A program made the position numbers and the translations under genes. Under the pieces are notes generated by a model. That model saw only the letters and a list, made by a program, of their open reading frames with translations. It was not told the origin of the DNA and ran no database searches. From Alphaproteobacteria bacterium (lineage in GTDB: Bacteria > Pseudomonadota > Alphaproteobacteria > TMED109), in assembly GCA_022824395.1 (NCBI GenBank), contig JAJDZX010000028.1, positions 1 to 43,462 of the forward strand: a stretch of 43,462 nt of DNA. Reading direction: 5' to 3'. Of this stretch, positions 17,060 through 25,510 are shown piece after piece; position 1 is the stretch's first letter, and each line of letters starts with the position of its first letter.

Positions 17060-17986
17060 ATGATGCTGATTGACCCGCATGCCCACATGACGTCACGGGC
17101 GACTGAAGACTACCAGGCGATGGCAGCGGCTGGCGTGGTAGCCCTCATCGAACCCGCCTTCTGGCTGGGACAACCTCGGACAAATGTCGGGTCATACTTC
17201 GACTATCTGTCGGGGCTGATCGGCTGGGAGCGTTTTCGAGCTGGCCAGTTCGGCATCCGGCACTACTGCACCATGGGGCTGAACTCCAAGGAAGCCAACA
17301 ACGAGGAACTGGCTGATGGCGTCATGGAGATTCTGCCGCGCTTCGCGCTCAAAGAGGGAGTTGTGGCGATCGGCGAAATCGGGTACGACGAGCAAACCGA
17401 CTTGGAGGACAAGTATTTCCGCCTGCAGTTGGAGCTTGCGAAGGAACTCGATCTCCCGGTCATGATTCATACGCCGCACCGGGACAAGAAACGCGGAACG
17501 TCCCGCTCGATGGACGTTTGCGAGGAGCACGGAGTGCTTCCCTCCAAGGTAGTGATCGATCACAACAATGAGGAAACCGTGGACGAGGTTCTTGATCGGG
17601 GATACTGGGCGGCTTTCTCGATCTATCCGAGCACCAAGATGGGAAACGTGCGCATGGTTGACATTCTCCGGCGGTACGGGAGCGAGCGCATCATCGTCGA
17701 CTCCGCGTGCGATTGGGGCATTTCCGAGCCGCTGGCGGTTGCCAAGACCGCGCAGCTGGCGCTCGAGAATGGTCTACCGGAGGAGCACGTGCGCGGCGCC
17801 TGCTACGCGAATGCTCTCAGCGCTTACGGCCAGAGCGGTCAAATGAAGGAGGAAGACTGGCTCAATCCGCCGGCGATCGATCAGCGAACCCTGTTCGAGG
17901 GGAATTCGATTCTTCGAGGCGGACGGGAGCCGGTCGTGGTACAAGAGCGCTCAGCCGGCTCGCTCGAGTCCCTGTTGATCGATTAG
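17060..17986 (+). CDS. eboB: EboB, TatD-like metal-dependent hydrolase
   Basis: TIM-barrel hydrolase of the TatD/amidohydrolase type, 308 residues from the first of two ATGs. Metal site residues are H7 and H9 (DPHAHM), E106 (AIGEIGYDE), H137 (MIHTPHRD), H168 (VIDHNNEE) and an Asp in VDSACDWG (D214 or D218), so a two-metal centre is likely intact. Classical TatD proteins are nucleases or deacylases; the ebo form is distinct and its substrate is unknown. GGAGA is about 8 bases upstream. It follows eboA by 66 bases on the same strand. The product is cytoplasmic, with no signal peptide. Confidence 0.86.
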   Translation: MMLIDPHAHMTSRATEDYQAMAAAGVVALIEPAFWLGQPRTNVGSYFDYLSGLIGWERFRAGQFGIRHYCTMGLNSKEANNEELADGVMEILPRFALKEGVVAIGEIGYDEQTDLEDKYFRLQLELAKELDLPVMIHTPHRDKKRGTSRSMDVCEEHGVLPSKVVIDHNNEETVDEVLDRGYWAAFSIYPSTKMGNVRMVDILRRYGSERIIVDSACDWGISEPLAVAKTAQLALENGLPEEHVRGACYANALSAYGQSGQMKEEDWLNPPAIDQRTLFEGNSILRGGREPVVVQERSAGSLESLLID

Positions 17987-18148
17987 GTCGCGATACACAT
18001 CCGCTGGGCACTTGAGCATCGTACCGGTGGCTTCTCTGAGGGGCGGGCTCGCCGACAGGGCGGCCCGGCCCGGGGAACGTGAGGATTGTCGCGCATCCGG
18101 GCCATCCGGTGGCGCAACCGGTGTCGGATTCCCGCAGTCTGACCGAAC

Positions 18149-18631
18149 CTACTCCGAACCGAGGATGTCGAGGTAGGTCATCACCTTGAGAATGTCGTCC
18201 TGATCCATACGTAGGCCGAATGCCTGCATCGCCCCTGCACCGCCCGCATAGATGATCTCGAACTTTCCCTGATCGGAGTGGGTGCGCGGGTAGGTCCACT
18301 TGTCGTCGATGAGATTGGGACCGAGCCGACCGGTGCCGTCTCTGAGATGGCAGGGGGCGCACCATTTCCGGTACAGCTTCTTGCCGATCGCGATGGCATC
18401 TGCATCGCCCCGGTACGGATTGACCCGCGTCCGATGGAATTCCCGAACTTCCGGCGTCAGTTCCTGGTCGATCCGAAACTCGAATTCCAACGGCTGGTTG
18501 TCAAGCGAGTGCAGAAACGGTGGCGGTGACACCGCTGCTGGCGCCACGCTGTCGTGTTCAGCGGACACGACCGCTGCCGGCAGCCACAAGATTCCAATCA
18601 GGATGGTTCCAATGTGAAGCTCTCGGCGCAT
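18149..18631 (-). CDS. Cytochrome c-L (XoxG/MxaG-like) electron acceptor
   Basis: Exported cytochrome c of 160 residues from the ATG at 18629-18631 (signal about 1-24, ending AAVVSA). The haem motif is C91-A-P-C-H95. The surrounding sequence FLHSLDNQPLEF (39-50), NPYRGDADAI (71-80), DKWTYPRT (110-117) and FEIIYAGGAGAMQAFG (124-139) is the pattern of cytochrome c-L, the specific electron acceptor of PQQ methanol dehydrogenases. M135 or M142 could be an axial ligand. No methanol dehydrogenase is beside it; the gene directly upstream on the same strand encodes a PQQ sugar dehydrogenase, which suggests a re-used cytochrome c-L. A stable hairpin at 18652-18688 separates the two genes. Confidence 0.86.
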   Translation of the reverse strand: MRRELHIGTILIGILWLPAAVVSAEHDSVAPAAVSPPPFLHSLDNQPLEFEFRIDQELTPEVREFHRTRVNPYRGDADAIAIGKKLYRKWCAPCHLRDGTGRLGPNLIDDKWTYPRTHSDQGKFEIIYAGGAGAMQAFGLRMDQDDILKVMTYLDILGSE

Positions 18632-18651
18632 GGAGTCCTCGGGCGTCAAAT

Positions 18652-18688
18652 GGCCTGCCCGACGCACCAAGGGTGCGTCGGGCAGGCC
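18652..18688 (-). terminator. Perfect 17-bp hairpin between PQQ dehydrogenase and cytochrome c-L genes
   Basis: GGCCTGCCCGACGCACC (18652-18668) and its exact complement (18672-18688) flank a 3-base loop. On the minus strand the stem is followed by ATTTG, not by a T tract. It may therefore be a partial terminator, an mRNA-stability element protecting the upstream dehydrogenase message, or a processing site that lowers cytochrome expression. It starts 21 bases past the dehydrogenase stop. Confidence 0.7.
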
Positions 18689-18709
18689 GAACGGATTCAG
18701 CGGGACCGC

Positions 18710-20128
18710 TTACTCGGCGGTTCGGGCGACCTCGGCGCCTTCCGGAACCTCATCAGCCGGCATTACTCGCCAGACCGAGCCCGGGGGATTGGCGTCGGGG
18801 CCCTGATCGGCCAGATAGAAATTGTTCGCATTGACCGCGAGCACATAACCGTCCTCATCGTAGCCGCCAGACGTGAACTGCAGCCCGGTCTTGAGCAATT
18901 CCTCAAGCTGCCAACGGGTGCCGTCCCATCCGAGGCCGTACACGCTTCCGGCGCACCAGTCACCGATCAAGTAGACGCCCGTCATGCCGCCATAGTTGGC
19001 TACACCGAATCCTTGGGCGGAGCACCCCCAGCCGTCTGCAAGTGCTTCTGCACCCGGGTAGGGAACCTGATGCGGATATTCGGCGGCCGGCAGGACGCCG
19101 ACCGTCGGGCATTCCTGGGTGGCAGGGTCGCCCAGCATCGGGTGGCATTTGGAAGCCTGCATGCGGGGCCACCCGTAGTTCTCGCCGCCGGTACTGCTGG
19201 CCGGCTGATAGATGATCTCTTCCCAGTGATTCTGGCCAACATCGGCGATGAAGAGGTCACCGGTTTTCGGATCGAAGGCGAATTCGTACGGATTGCGGAC
19301 GCCGTAGGCCCAAATTTCAGGAAGAGATCGGGTCTTGATCGTCGCGAATTCTTCCTCCGTAATGCCGAACAACACCATCAAGCGTTCGGCGGACGCATCG
19401 GCGAACGGATTGTCGGCGGGGATCCCGTAAGCGATCCTGTCGTCATCCACATCGACGTCGATCCGCAGCATCTTGGCCAGAGGCGTGGAGAGGTCCTGCC
19501 CGGCCTCGTAGGGGTCACCCTCCCAACCGCCATCGCCGGAGCCGATGTACAGGTAGCCGTCCGGCCCGAATTCGATTTGACCGCCGTTGTGGTTGTACCA
19601 GGGCTGCTCGATCCGCATGATGACCTTCGCAGTTTCGTTGGTCCGGTCTGCGGTCAGGTGATTCGGGCTGGCGGGGTCCACCTGAAACCTGACGATCACG
19701 CCGTCGCCGTTGAACGGGAGCGACGCGTAGTGCACAAAAAAGTAGCCGTTGTCCGCGAAGTTGGGGTGAAACGCCACTGCGTACAGCCCCTGTTCCACGA
19801 AGCCTGTCTGAACATCGTTTCCGAGCGGGTTGATCGTCGTCAGGTCGAGAAATGGCTCTTCCTCGACACTGCCATCCTTGTTGATGATCTTGATGCGTCC
19901 GATACGCTCGACGACGAAGATTCGTCCCGACCCATCCCCTGCGTTGGTCACGTTGATGGGGTCGTAAAACCCGTCCGCCACTTTCACGAGAGCGATTTTG
20001 GGGTCGCCGGGCAAGTCGCCACCTGGCACGGCGACCTCGGACTTGCTGGTTGGTACCTGGCCGGCCGTCGCAAATGCGATCTGGCCGAAGGCCGCGATGA
20101 CGATCGCGACACACGCTAGACGGAGCAT
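18710..20128 (-). CDS. Secreted PQQ-dependent aldose dehydrogenase-like protein (copy 1)
   Basis: Soluble glucose/sorbosone dehydrogenase family (six-bladed beta-propeller, GSDH), 472 residues from the ATG at 20128. An upstream frame extension lacks family sequence, whereas this start gives a clean signal peptide (about 1-22, ending AFATA). Key marks are GLYAVAFHPNFADNGYFF (114-131), catalytic-type H180 in WYNHNGGQIEFGPDG, GSGDGG (196-201), and WAYGVRNPYEFAFDP plus DVGQNHWEEI in the second half. It should oxidise an aldose or alcohol in the periplasm with PQQ and calcium. The gene lies just upstream of the cytochrome c-L gene on the same strand. Cysteines near the C-terminus (KCHP, ECPT, GCSA, DWCAGS) suggest disulfides. 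Confidence 0.88.
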   Translation of the reverse strand: MLRLACVAIVIAAFGQIAFATAGQVPTSKSEVAVPGGDLPGDPKIALVKVADGFYDPINVTNAGDGSGRIFVVERIGRIKIINKDGSVEEEPFLDLTTINPLGNDVQTGFVEQGLYAVAFHPNFADNGYFFVHYASLPFNGDGVIVRFQVDPASPNHLTADRTNETAKVIMRIEQPWYNHNGGQIEFGPDGYLYIGSGDGGWEGDPYEAGQDLSTPLAKMLRIDVDVDDDRIAYGIPADNPFADASAERLMVLFGITEEEFATIKTRSLPEIWAYGVRNPYEFAFDPKTGDLFIADVGQNHWEEIIYQPASSTGGENYGWPRMQASKCHPMLGDPATQECPTVGVLPAAEYPHQVPYPGAEALADGWGCSAQGFGVANYGGMTGVYLIGDWCAGSVYGLGWDGTRWQLEELLKTGLQFTSGGYDEDGYVLAVNANNFYLADQGPDANPPGSVWRVMPADEVPEGAEVARTAE

Positions 20129-20891
20129 GCTGAAATCTCTCTGGAGTTCCTGACAGCCCGTCGGGCGGACCATCAAGCAACGACCGCCCGCCGTCAACCC
20201 ATCAACCCCGCCCGCCGAGTGCGCCGCTGACAGCAGAGGGCACCGGCCCCGCCTCGGCGTGGGCGCCACGATCGTAGCGGTTCGCCGGCAACCGTCCGCC
20301 AGGGATGTCGTCAACTTGGTCGACAATATGACCATGTCGCGCGCCATCCTGCGCATGGGTCGGGCTATCCCTCGACAGGCACACACCCAACACGAATCGG
20401 GACTCTCCTGCACACGGTGATCGCCATCCATGGCCGAAGTCAAGGGAAGCCTCGCACTGGCATCCCGATCACACCCTTCGACTCCTGGCTCTCCGTGTCA
20501 CTGGAAATTGCTAATCGACGTTGCCACCGCCATGGCGGAGTGAAACAATTGCGGCAAGCATGCTTGATGCAACCGTCGTGGGAGGCGTCCAGGCAGCTCC
20601 GCGAGGGGTGGAGGCGGCTGCAGCCTCGACCTGCTGAAGGAGCCCGATCGGCAAACGCACTTGTGCCGGTGAACACGAACCCCTGGTGGGCATGCAGACC
20701 ACGAGAAGCGCTGCAGAGGCGTGACAGGGAGGTTCAGTTACAGAAGACCGGTTGGGCTGCCTGACCCGGAAATTGCTAAAGCACCGAAATATGCATCGGT
20801 TGAGCGACACGACACATTTGGCGATCGCAACTGCCGGACCTAGATACGACACCACCAAACTGACTTGTCCAGATGAACTGGAGTATCACCC
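20129..20891. other. Gene-free interval between two divergent secreted-protein genes
   Basis: About 760 bases with no recognisable gene on either strand. It separates the first PQQ dehydrogenase (minus) from the PepSY protein (plus), so it must carry both promoters, yet it is much longer than needed. A 12-bp sequence GGAAATTGCTAA occurs twice (20503-20514 and 20768-20779). No tRNA, terminator or CRISPR pattern was seen. A small RNA is possible but not supported by any specific signal. Confidence 0.45.
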
Positions 20892-21428
20892 GTGAAAAAG
20901 TTGCACTACGCCGGAGCCGCGCTGATCCTTGGCTGTGCCGTGGCCACCTCAGCGATGGCCGATCATCACGGCGAGTATGCCGACGCCGATGACAAGACCT
21001 TGGCGCAATGTCTGCAGGTGGCGCTCGACGTGTTCGGCGGAGAGGCCCTGAATGTGGAATACAAGATGGAGGACGGGGACCCGATCTACGACTTTGACAT
21101 CTTGGCGCCAGACGGTGTTCGCTGGGAAGTCGAGGTCAATGCAGAGAACGCCATGATCTGGGAGATCGAACGTGAAGTTGATGCGTCGGACCCGATGTTC
21201 GCCGACCATGCGCAGGTGGACGAGGATGCCGCTGTCGCCACGGTTCTGGCGATGTTCCCGGGCAGCGTCGAGAGCGTTGAGTACGGCATTGAAACAGATG
21301 GTTCGCCTGTCTACGAAGTCGATGTCAACCTGGCCGGCGGCGGCGAGATGAATGTGGAAGTTGACGCGGTCACCGGCCGGATCACCGAGGCCAATCCGGA
21401 ACTCTGGGAGATCGGCGAAGGCGAGTAG
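20892..21428 (+). CDS. Secreted acidic PepSY-domain protein (two repeats)
   Basis: A 178-residue exported protein with a signal peptide (about 1-23, ending SAMADHH) and two PepSY-like repeats. The first has YDFDILAPDGVRWEVEVNAENAMIWEIE (about 66-93, in parts) and the second has YEVDVNLAGGGEMNVEVDAVTGRITE (about 139-164, in parts). It is strongly acidic, with many Asp and Glu and few Lys or Arg. PepSY domains are found in inhibitors of secreted peptidases and in metal- or redox-linked envelope proteins. The initial ATG is replaced in annotation by GTG-preceded ATG at 20892 (codons MKKLHYAG). Its place between PQQ dehydrogenases suggests a periplasmic accessory role, which is inference. Confidence 0.75.
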   Translation: MKKLHYAGAALILGCAVATSAMADHHGEYADADDKTLAQCLQVALDVFGGEALNVEYKMEDGDPIYDFDILAPDGVRWEVEVNAENAMIWEIEREVDASDPMFADHAQVDEDAAVATVLAMFPGSVESVEYGIETDGSPVYEVDVNLAGGGEMNVEVDAVTGRITEANPELWEIGEGE

Positions 21429-21604
21429 TCCGAAACCCTTCACACAGGTTACGCGGCCAGGGAGCCGTACCGGCCGGCAGCCGGGCGAATGCGCGGACCC
21501 GGGCGCCCCCAGGAGCGCCCTCCGAGGGCGAGCTATGCAAGTTCGCCCATGGATGGCTCCCTGCATACATCTTCCCCACACGAGGCGCATGCTTCCGCTC
21601 GGCG

Positions 21605-23023
21605 TCAATCCGCCTTGCGGACCAGCGCCCAGACCTTGCCTGACTTGCCGACCGGAATCCCCTGTGCCGTAGTGAGCACGTAGACTTCACCGTCGGCATC
21701 TTGGCCCAGCGAGTGAACGCGCTGGTCGATCTCGATCAGCCGTTCGAAGGGCCAAAGCCCCCGCCAAGAGGCGGGTGGCATTGCCAGGAAGATCTGCCCT
21801 GTGGGCACGTCGAACCGCGTGCTGAAATCACCGAAGATCAGCTTGCCTTCGAACTCGGGGAAACGGCCGCCACGATAGATGAAGCCGCCGACATTGGCGG
21901 TGCCGCGTGGCTCCATCTTGACCTTCGACCACGGACGCGTGACCGACCAGTTCGCGTATTCGACAACCGGATCGCGCATGATCTCGCCCAGCGCATCGCG
22001 GCGTGGGCACTCCTCAGGAGGGTCAAAGGCCCGGCGACGGTCGAAGCAATGGGTGCCTTCCCGCACGGCCCAGCCGTAGTTGCCCGGGCGGTCGATCATG
22101 TAGATCGTTTCCCAGAGCGACTCCGCGACTCCGTTTACAAACAGATCGCCCGCGCCTGCCCTGTCGAAGGCCAGACGAAACGGATTGCGAAAGCCCCAGG
22201 CGAAGATCTCGCCACGCCCTTCGGGCCGTCCAACAAACGGGTTTGTGGCGGGAAGTCCGTACGGATCGCCGTTGTCCACGTCGAGACGGAGGATCTTGCC
22301 ATGCAGCCGGCCGAGATCCTGCGCCCAAGCATCGAAATGATAGAACTCCTCCGGCAAACGGTAGGGGTCTTCCTTGATCTCTCCGGCTTCGCGGACCTCG
22401 TCGTCGCTGAGCGGGGGTGCGATATAGACATCCGGTACACCGTGCACGCCACCGCCGTCACCGACGCCCACATAGAGATAACCGTCCGGCCCGAAGGCGA
22501 GACCACCGCCATTGTGCTTCCGGTTGATCCAGTCGATCTCCAGGAGTACGCGCTCACTGTTGGAGTCCGCGCGATCGGGCATGTCCGGAGCCACGCGGAA
22601 TTCGGAAAGGCGCCATGTGTACGCCGTATCACCCGAATAGGGGGACTCTGCCCGGCGCTTCGCACTGTATGTCACGAAGAACCGTCCATTGTCCGCAAAG
22701 TCCGGGTGGGGAGCCAGGGACCACAGCCCGCGTTCATCAAAGGCCTCGAGCAGGCGAACCATTTGCCCCGAAAGATCGAGGAACGGTTCCGCGCTTCGCG
22801 TGCCGTCCGTATGGATGACCCAAATCGCGCCGGTCTGATCGCCGACAAAGCGGCGGCCCGACCCGTCATCGGGTGCGGTCACGAAGATCGGCGCGTCGAG
22901 GCCGTCGGCAACCAGCGCGAGCGTGACCTCGGGCACTGGCTCGGTAGCGGCGGCGGTGCCTGCCATTGACAGACTGAGGACGGCAACACAAAGCATCGTT
23001 GCGCACTGAGCGCGTATTTTCAT
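21605..23023 (-). CDS. Secreted PQQ-dependent sugar dehydrogenase-like protein (copy 2)
   Basis: GSDH-family six-bladed propeller, 472 residues, signal peptide about 1-26 (ending TAAATE). Marks: GLWSLAPHPDFADNGRFF (99-116), H170 in NRKHNGGGLAFGPDG, VGVGDGG (185-191), GKILRLDVDNGDPYGLPATNPF and WGFRNPFRLAFD with the active-site Arg-Asn-Pro. An insert between the third and fourth blades (about 195-245, rich in Asp, Glu and Tyr) sets it apart from copy 1. Paired cysteines occur at THCFD and EECPRR. It is alone on the minus strand, diverging from copy 3 over about 500 bp and converging on the PepSY gene. Predicted periplasmic PQQ- and calcium-dependent oxidation; substrate unknown. Confidence 0.88.
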   Translation of the reverse strand: MKIRAQCATMLCVAVLSLSMAGTAAATEPVPEVTLALVADGLDAPIFVTAPDDGSGRRFVGDQTGAIWVIHTDGTRSAEPFLDLSGQMVRLLEAFDERGLWSLAPHPDFADNGRFFVTYSAKRRAESPYSGDTAYTWRLSEFRVAPDMPDRADSNSERVLLEIDWINRKHNGGGLAFGPDGYLYVGVGDGGGVHGVPDVYIAPPLSDDEVREAGEIKEDPYRLPEEFYHFDAWAQDLGRLHGKILRLDVDNGDPYGLPATNPFVGRPEGRGEIFAWGFRNPFRLAFDRAGAGDLFVNGVAESLWETIYMIDRPGNYGWAVREGTHCFDRRRAFDPPEECPRRDALGEIMRDPVVEYANWSVTRPWSKVKMEPRGTANVGGFIYRGGRFPEFEGKLIFGDFSTRFDVPTGQIFLAMPPASWRGLWPFERLIEIDQRVHSLGQDADGEVYVLTTAQGIPVGKSGKVWALVRKAD

Positions 23024-23521
23024 TTGTCGTTCTCAACATCCTTGAATTTCAAAAGGATGCCCGCCCCCATTGATGGGTTCAATCCGCAGGCTAGCGCACG
23101 GGCGGGCTGGACGGCAAGCTGCTTGCCGGGCACGGACCGGCACCTCTTCGTCCTGCTGCGCGTCTTCCGATCTTGACGGTTCAGTTGCCTCTTGCGGTAC
23201 GCGTCGGCTTCAATGGGGCGTCCGGCTCAGGAACCGAACCGTTCGCACATTGGGACAGATCGTCGCGGGAATGGAGACGTGCTGCAGCAGCACAAGCCGC
23301 GACGTCCTGCGCGTCGCCGCCCGCAGCGTTGCCCCACCTCTGGCTGATTGAACGCCTCGTCCAGCCCGGCGACTTTGTTGCGACACCCGGAACCCGAGCC
23401 TATTCCGGTTGACAGGGTTACTGGCCGCACATACGGTCCCATGGACGGGTACTCTGGAGGCATCGGCTCCGAGAAAAATGAGGTTGCCGGGCGCCCCGAT
23501 TTGAAGACTGGAATGACGGTC
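23024..23521. other. Gene-free interval between PQQ dehydrogenase copies 2 and 3
   Basis: About 500 bases separating two divergent secreted dehydrogenase genes. The right-hand part is open in frame with copy 3 but has no family sequence and is unlikely to be translated with it. It should contain both promoters. No terminator, RNA gene or repeat was recognised. Confidence 0.45.
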
Positions 23522-24823
23522 ATGCACACAAAAAAGTCCATCTCGCTAACTGCCATGCTGGCGTCGGCCTTGCTGATGGTTGCGGCGACTCAGCCTTCCC
23601 AGGCTGAGATGACGGTCAACCTCGAGGAAGTGGCCTCCGGGCTGACCGCCCCGCTGGCGATGGTGTCCCCGCCTGGTGATGACCGGCGCTTCATCATCGA
23701 ACAGATTGGACTGATCAAGATTCTTACGGCTGACGGGCAGTTGCTGGACCAGCCATTCCTGAACATCAGATCCCGACTCGTGGACCTCGGGTCCGATTTC
23801 GATGAGCAGGGGTTGCTTGGTCTCGCGTTCCACCCCGACTACGCCAGCAACGGCAAGTTCTACGTGGCCTACAGCAAGCCGCTGGTCGGTGGCGACACTG
23901 ACCTGGCGAAGAAGCTGTGGTGGGCGCACACGAACGTGGTCGCGGAATACCAGGTATCTGCCGACGACCCCAACATGGCCAACCACATGTCCGAGCGGAT
24001 CGTGACTCAGATCGACTGGCCGCAGTTCAACCACGACGGCCACTGGATCGACTTCGGTCCCGACGGGATGCTGTACATCTCGACCGGCGACGGCGGTTAC
24101 GCCAACGACTGGGGCATCGGCCACGATCCCGTCCTGGGCAACGGTCAGGACATGTCCTCGCTTCTCGGCAAGATCATTCGGATCGACGTCGATGGCGGTG
24201 ACCCGTACGGGATTCCCGCAGACAACCCGTTCGTAGGACAGGATGGCGTCCGTCCGGAGATCTGGGCCTCCGGGCTGCGGAACCCGTGGCGGTGTTCGTT
24301 CGACATGGGCGGCAGCAACGACCTCTTCTGTGGTGACGTGCAGCAGAACAGCTACGAGGAAGTCACGCTGATCAAGGCCGGTGAAAACCACGGCTGGCGG
24401 GTCATGGAAGGGACCCACTGCTTCGACTTCCTGAACCCGAACGACCACCCCGAGAGCTGCGACAACGGCGGCATGACGGCGCCGATCATCGAGTACCGGA
24501 ACTGCACGGCCTTGGCGCCGGACTGCGAAGGGATTTCTGTGACCGGCGGCTACGTCTATCGCGGTAGCGTGGCAGATTGGGACGGCATCTACTTCTTTGG
24601 CGACTGGAGCAAGTCCTTCGCCGCAATGGACGGCGTGCTGTTCGCCGGCAAGCAGGGAGCCGATGGCTGGACGATGGAAACGGTCAACGTCGGCAACATG
24701 GACGGCCCGCTTCCCTACATCCTCGCATTTGCACAGGACAACCAGGGCGAAGTCTACGTGCTGACTTCGGTTACCACTGGCCCTGTGGGCGGACTCGACA
24801 AGATTTACAAGATCGTGCCGTAA
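23522..24823 (+). CDS. Secreted PQQ-dependent sugar dehydrogenase-like protein (copy 3)
   Basis: GSDH-family propeller of 433 residues from the ATG at 23522; an ATG three codons earlier (23513) is an equal alternative. Signal peptide about 1-28 (ending PSQAE). Marks: GLLGLAFHPDYASNGKFYVAY (98-118, in parts), H171 in PQFNHDGHWIDFGPDG, STGDGG (187-192), GKIIRIDVDGGDPYGIPADNPF and SGLRNPWRCSFD with the Arg-Asn-Pro. Cysteine pairs (THCFD, ESCDN, RNCTA, PDCEG) imply disulfides. It differs from copies 1 and 2 through a KLWWAHTN insert at about 131-138. It is followed by a terminator and then by a cytochrome c gene on the same strand. Confidence 0.88.
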   Translation: MHTKKSISLTAMLASALLMVAATQPSQAEMTVNLEEVASGLTAPLAMVSPPGDDRRFIIEQIGLIKILTADGQLLDQPFLNIRSRLVDLGSDFDEQGLLGLAFHPDYASNGKFYVAYSKPLVGGDTDLAKKLWWAHTNVVAEYQVSADDPNMANHMSERIVTQIDWPQFNHDGHWIDFGPDGMLYISTGDGGYANDWGIGHDPVLGNGQDMSSLLGKIIRIDVDGGDPYGIPADNPFVGQDGVRPEIWASGLRNPWRCSFDMGGSNDLFCGDVQQNSYEEVTLIKAGENHGWRVMEGTHCFDFLNPNDHPESCDNGGMTAPIIEYRNCTALAPDCEGISVTGGYVYRGSVADWDGIYFFGDWSKSFAAMDGVLFAGKQGADGWTMETVNVGNMDGPLPYILAFAQDNQGEVYVLTSVTTGPVGGLDKIYKIVP

Positions 24824-24842
24824 GTAGTCCGGGCAACTTCGG

Positions 24843-24875
24843 GCGGCGAAGCCTGGTAACGGGCTTCGCCGCTTT
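24843..24875 (+). terminator. Terminator after PQQ dehydrogenase copy 3
   Basis: An 11-bp perfect stem, GCGGCGAAGCC (24843-24853) with GGCTTCGCCGC (24862-24872), an 8-base loop and a short TTT. It lies 20 bases after the stop. The T tract is short, so some read-through into the cytochrome c gene at 24958 is possible. Confidence 0.75.
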
Positions 24876-24957
24876 CCCCGGCAAGGCATTCGGATGCCCC
24901 ATAAATTCTTGATTCGTACGCTGGGCGCGGCTGAACGGCGCCGAAAGTCAATTCAAC

Positions 24958-25335
24958 ATGCAGATCAAACAGGCACGACCTTCTTTCTGGCGCTTGCTGG
25001 TCGCATCCGTTGCGGTCGGAGCGGTGTTTGCGTGCGCAGCGGTCAGAGCAGAAACCGAAGGAGGGGACGAGGCCGTCCCCGATGAGGTACTGACCAACGA
25101 AGAACGGATTGGTGAGGGGAAAGTCATCTGGGACGCCAATTGCACGTATTGTCACGGCAAGAAGGCCTATCCCGGAAAGGCACCCAAATTGCGCCCCCGC
25201 CTCTACGAGCCAGAGTTTGTCTACAGTCGAATTGCCGACGGCTTCCGTGGCATGCCGGGGTGGTCGGAAACGTACAACCCGGACGAAATCGAGAGCGTCG
25301 TTGCCTACGTCCTGAGTCCCAGGTTCGCGCCGTAG
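24958..25335 (+). CDS. Secreted monohaem cytochrome c
   Basis: Cytochrome c precursor of 125 residues. The signal peptide (about 1-31) ends CAAVRAE. A short acidic linker (EGGDEAVPDE) precedes the haem domain with C62-T-Y-C65-H66 and a likely sixth ligand M99 in FRGMPGW. The close of the domain, PDEIESVVAYVLS, is typical of small class I cytochromes. It lies 134 bases after PQQ dehydrogenase copy 3 on the same strand and is the most likely electron acceptor for it. It converges on eboC with a 175-bp gap. Confidence 0.87.
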   Translation: MQIKQARPSFWRLLVASVAVGAVFACAAVRAETEGGDEAVPDEVLTNEERIGEGKVIWDANCTYCHGKKAYPGKAPKLRPRLYEPEFVYSRIADGFRGMPGWSETYNPDEIESVVAYVLSPRFAP

Positions 25336-25510
25336 ACCTCACCTGCGCAATTGTTCGCCTCCCCCGCATCCGGCGTTGTAGGTTCACGGGTCCTCGACGC
25401 GTAGCGGTGCGCGCACCGGGCAACTCCCCCGCAGCGGCCATCACCGTGAGCTCGTCTGGCCTACGTGTGACCGAAAGCGGGATACTGCGCGGCGGGTTAT
25501 TCCGTGAAGG

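Noticed and set aside
18554..20119. 521-codon plus frame opposite PQQ dehydrogenase copy 1
   Set aside because: Antisense shadow; the minus-strand gene carries the GSDH motifs.
20503..20779. Repeat GGAAATTGCTAA at 20503-20514 and 20768-20779
   Set aside because: Twelve bases with no extension and no palindromy; may be chance.
21701..22969. 422-codon plus frame opposite PQQ dehydrogenase copy 2
   Set aside because: Antisense shadow of a clearly recognised gene.
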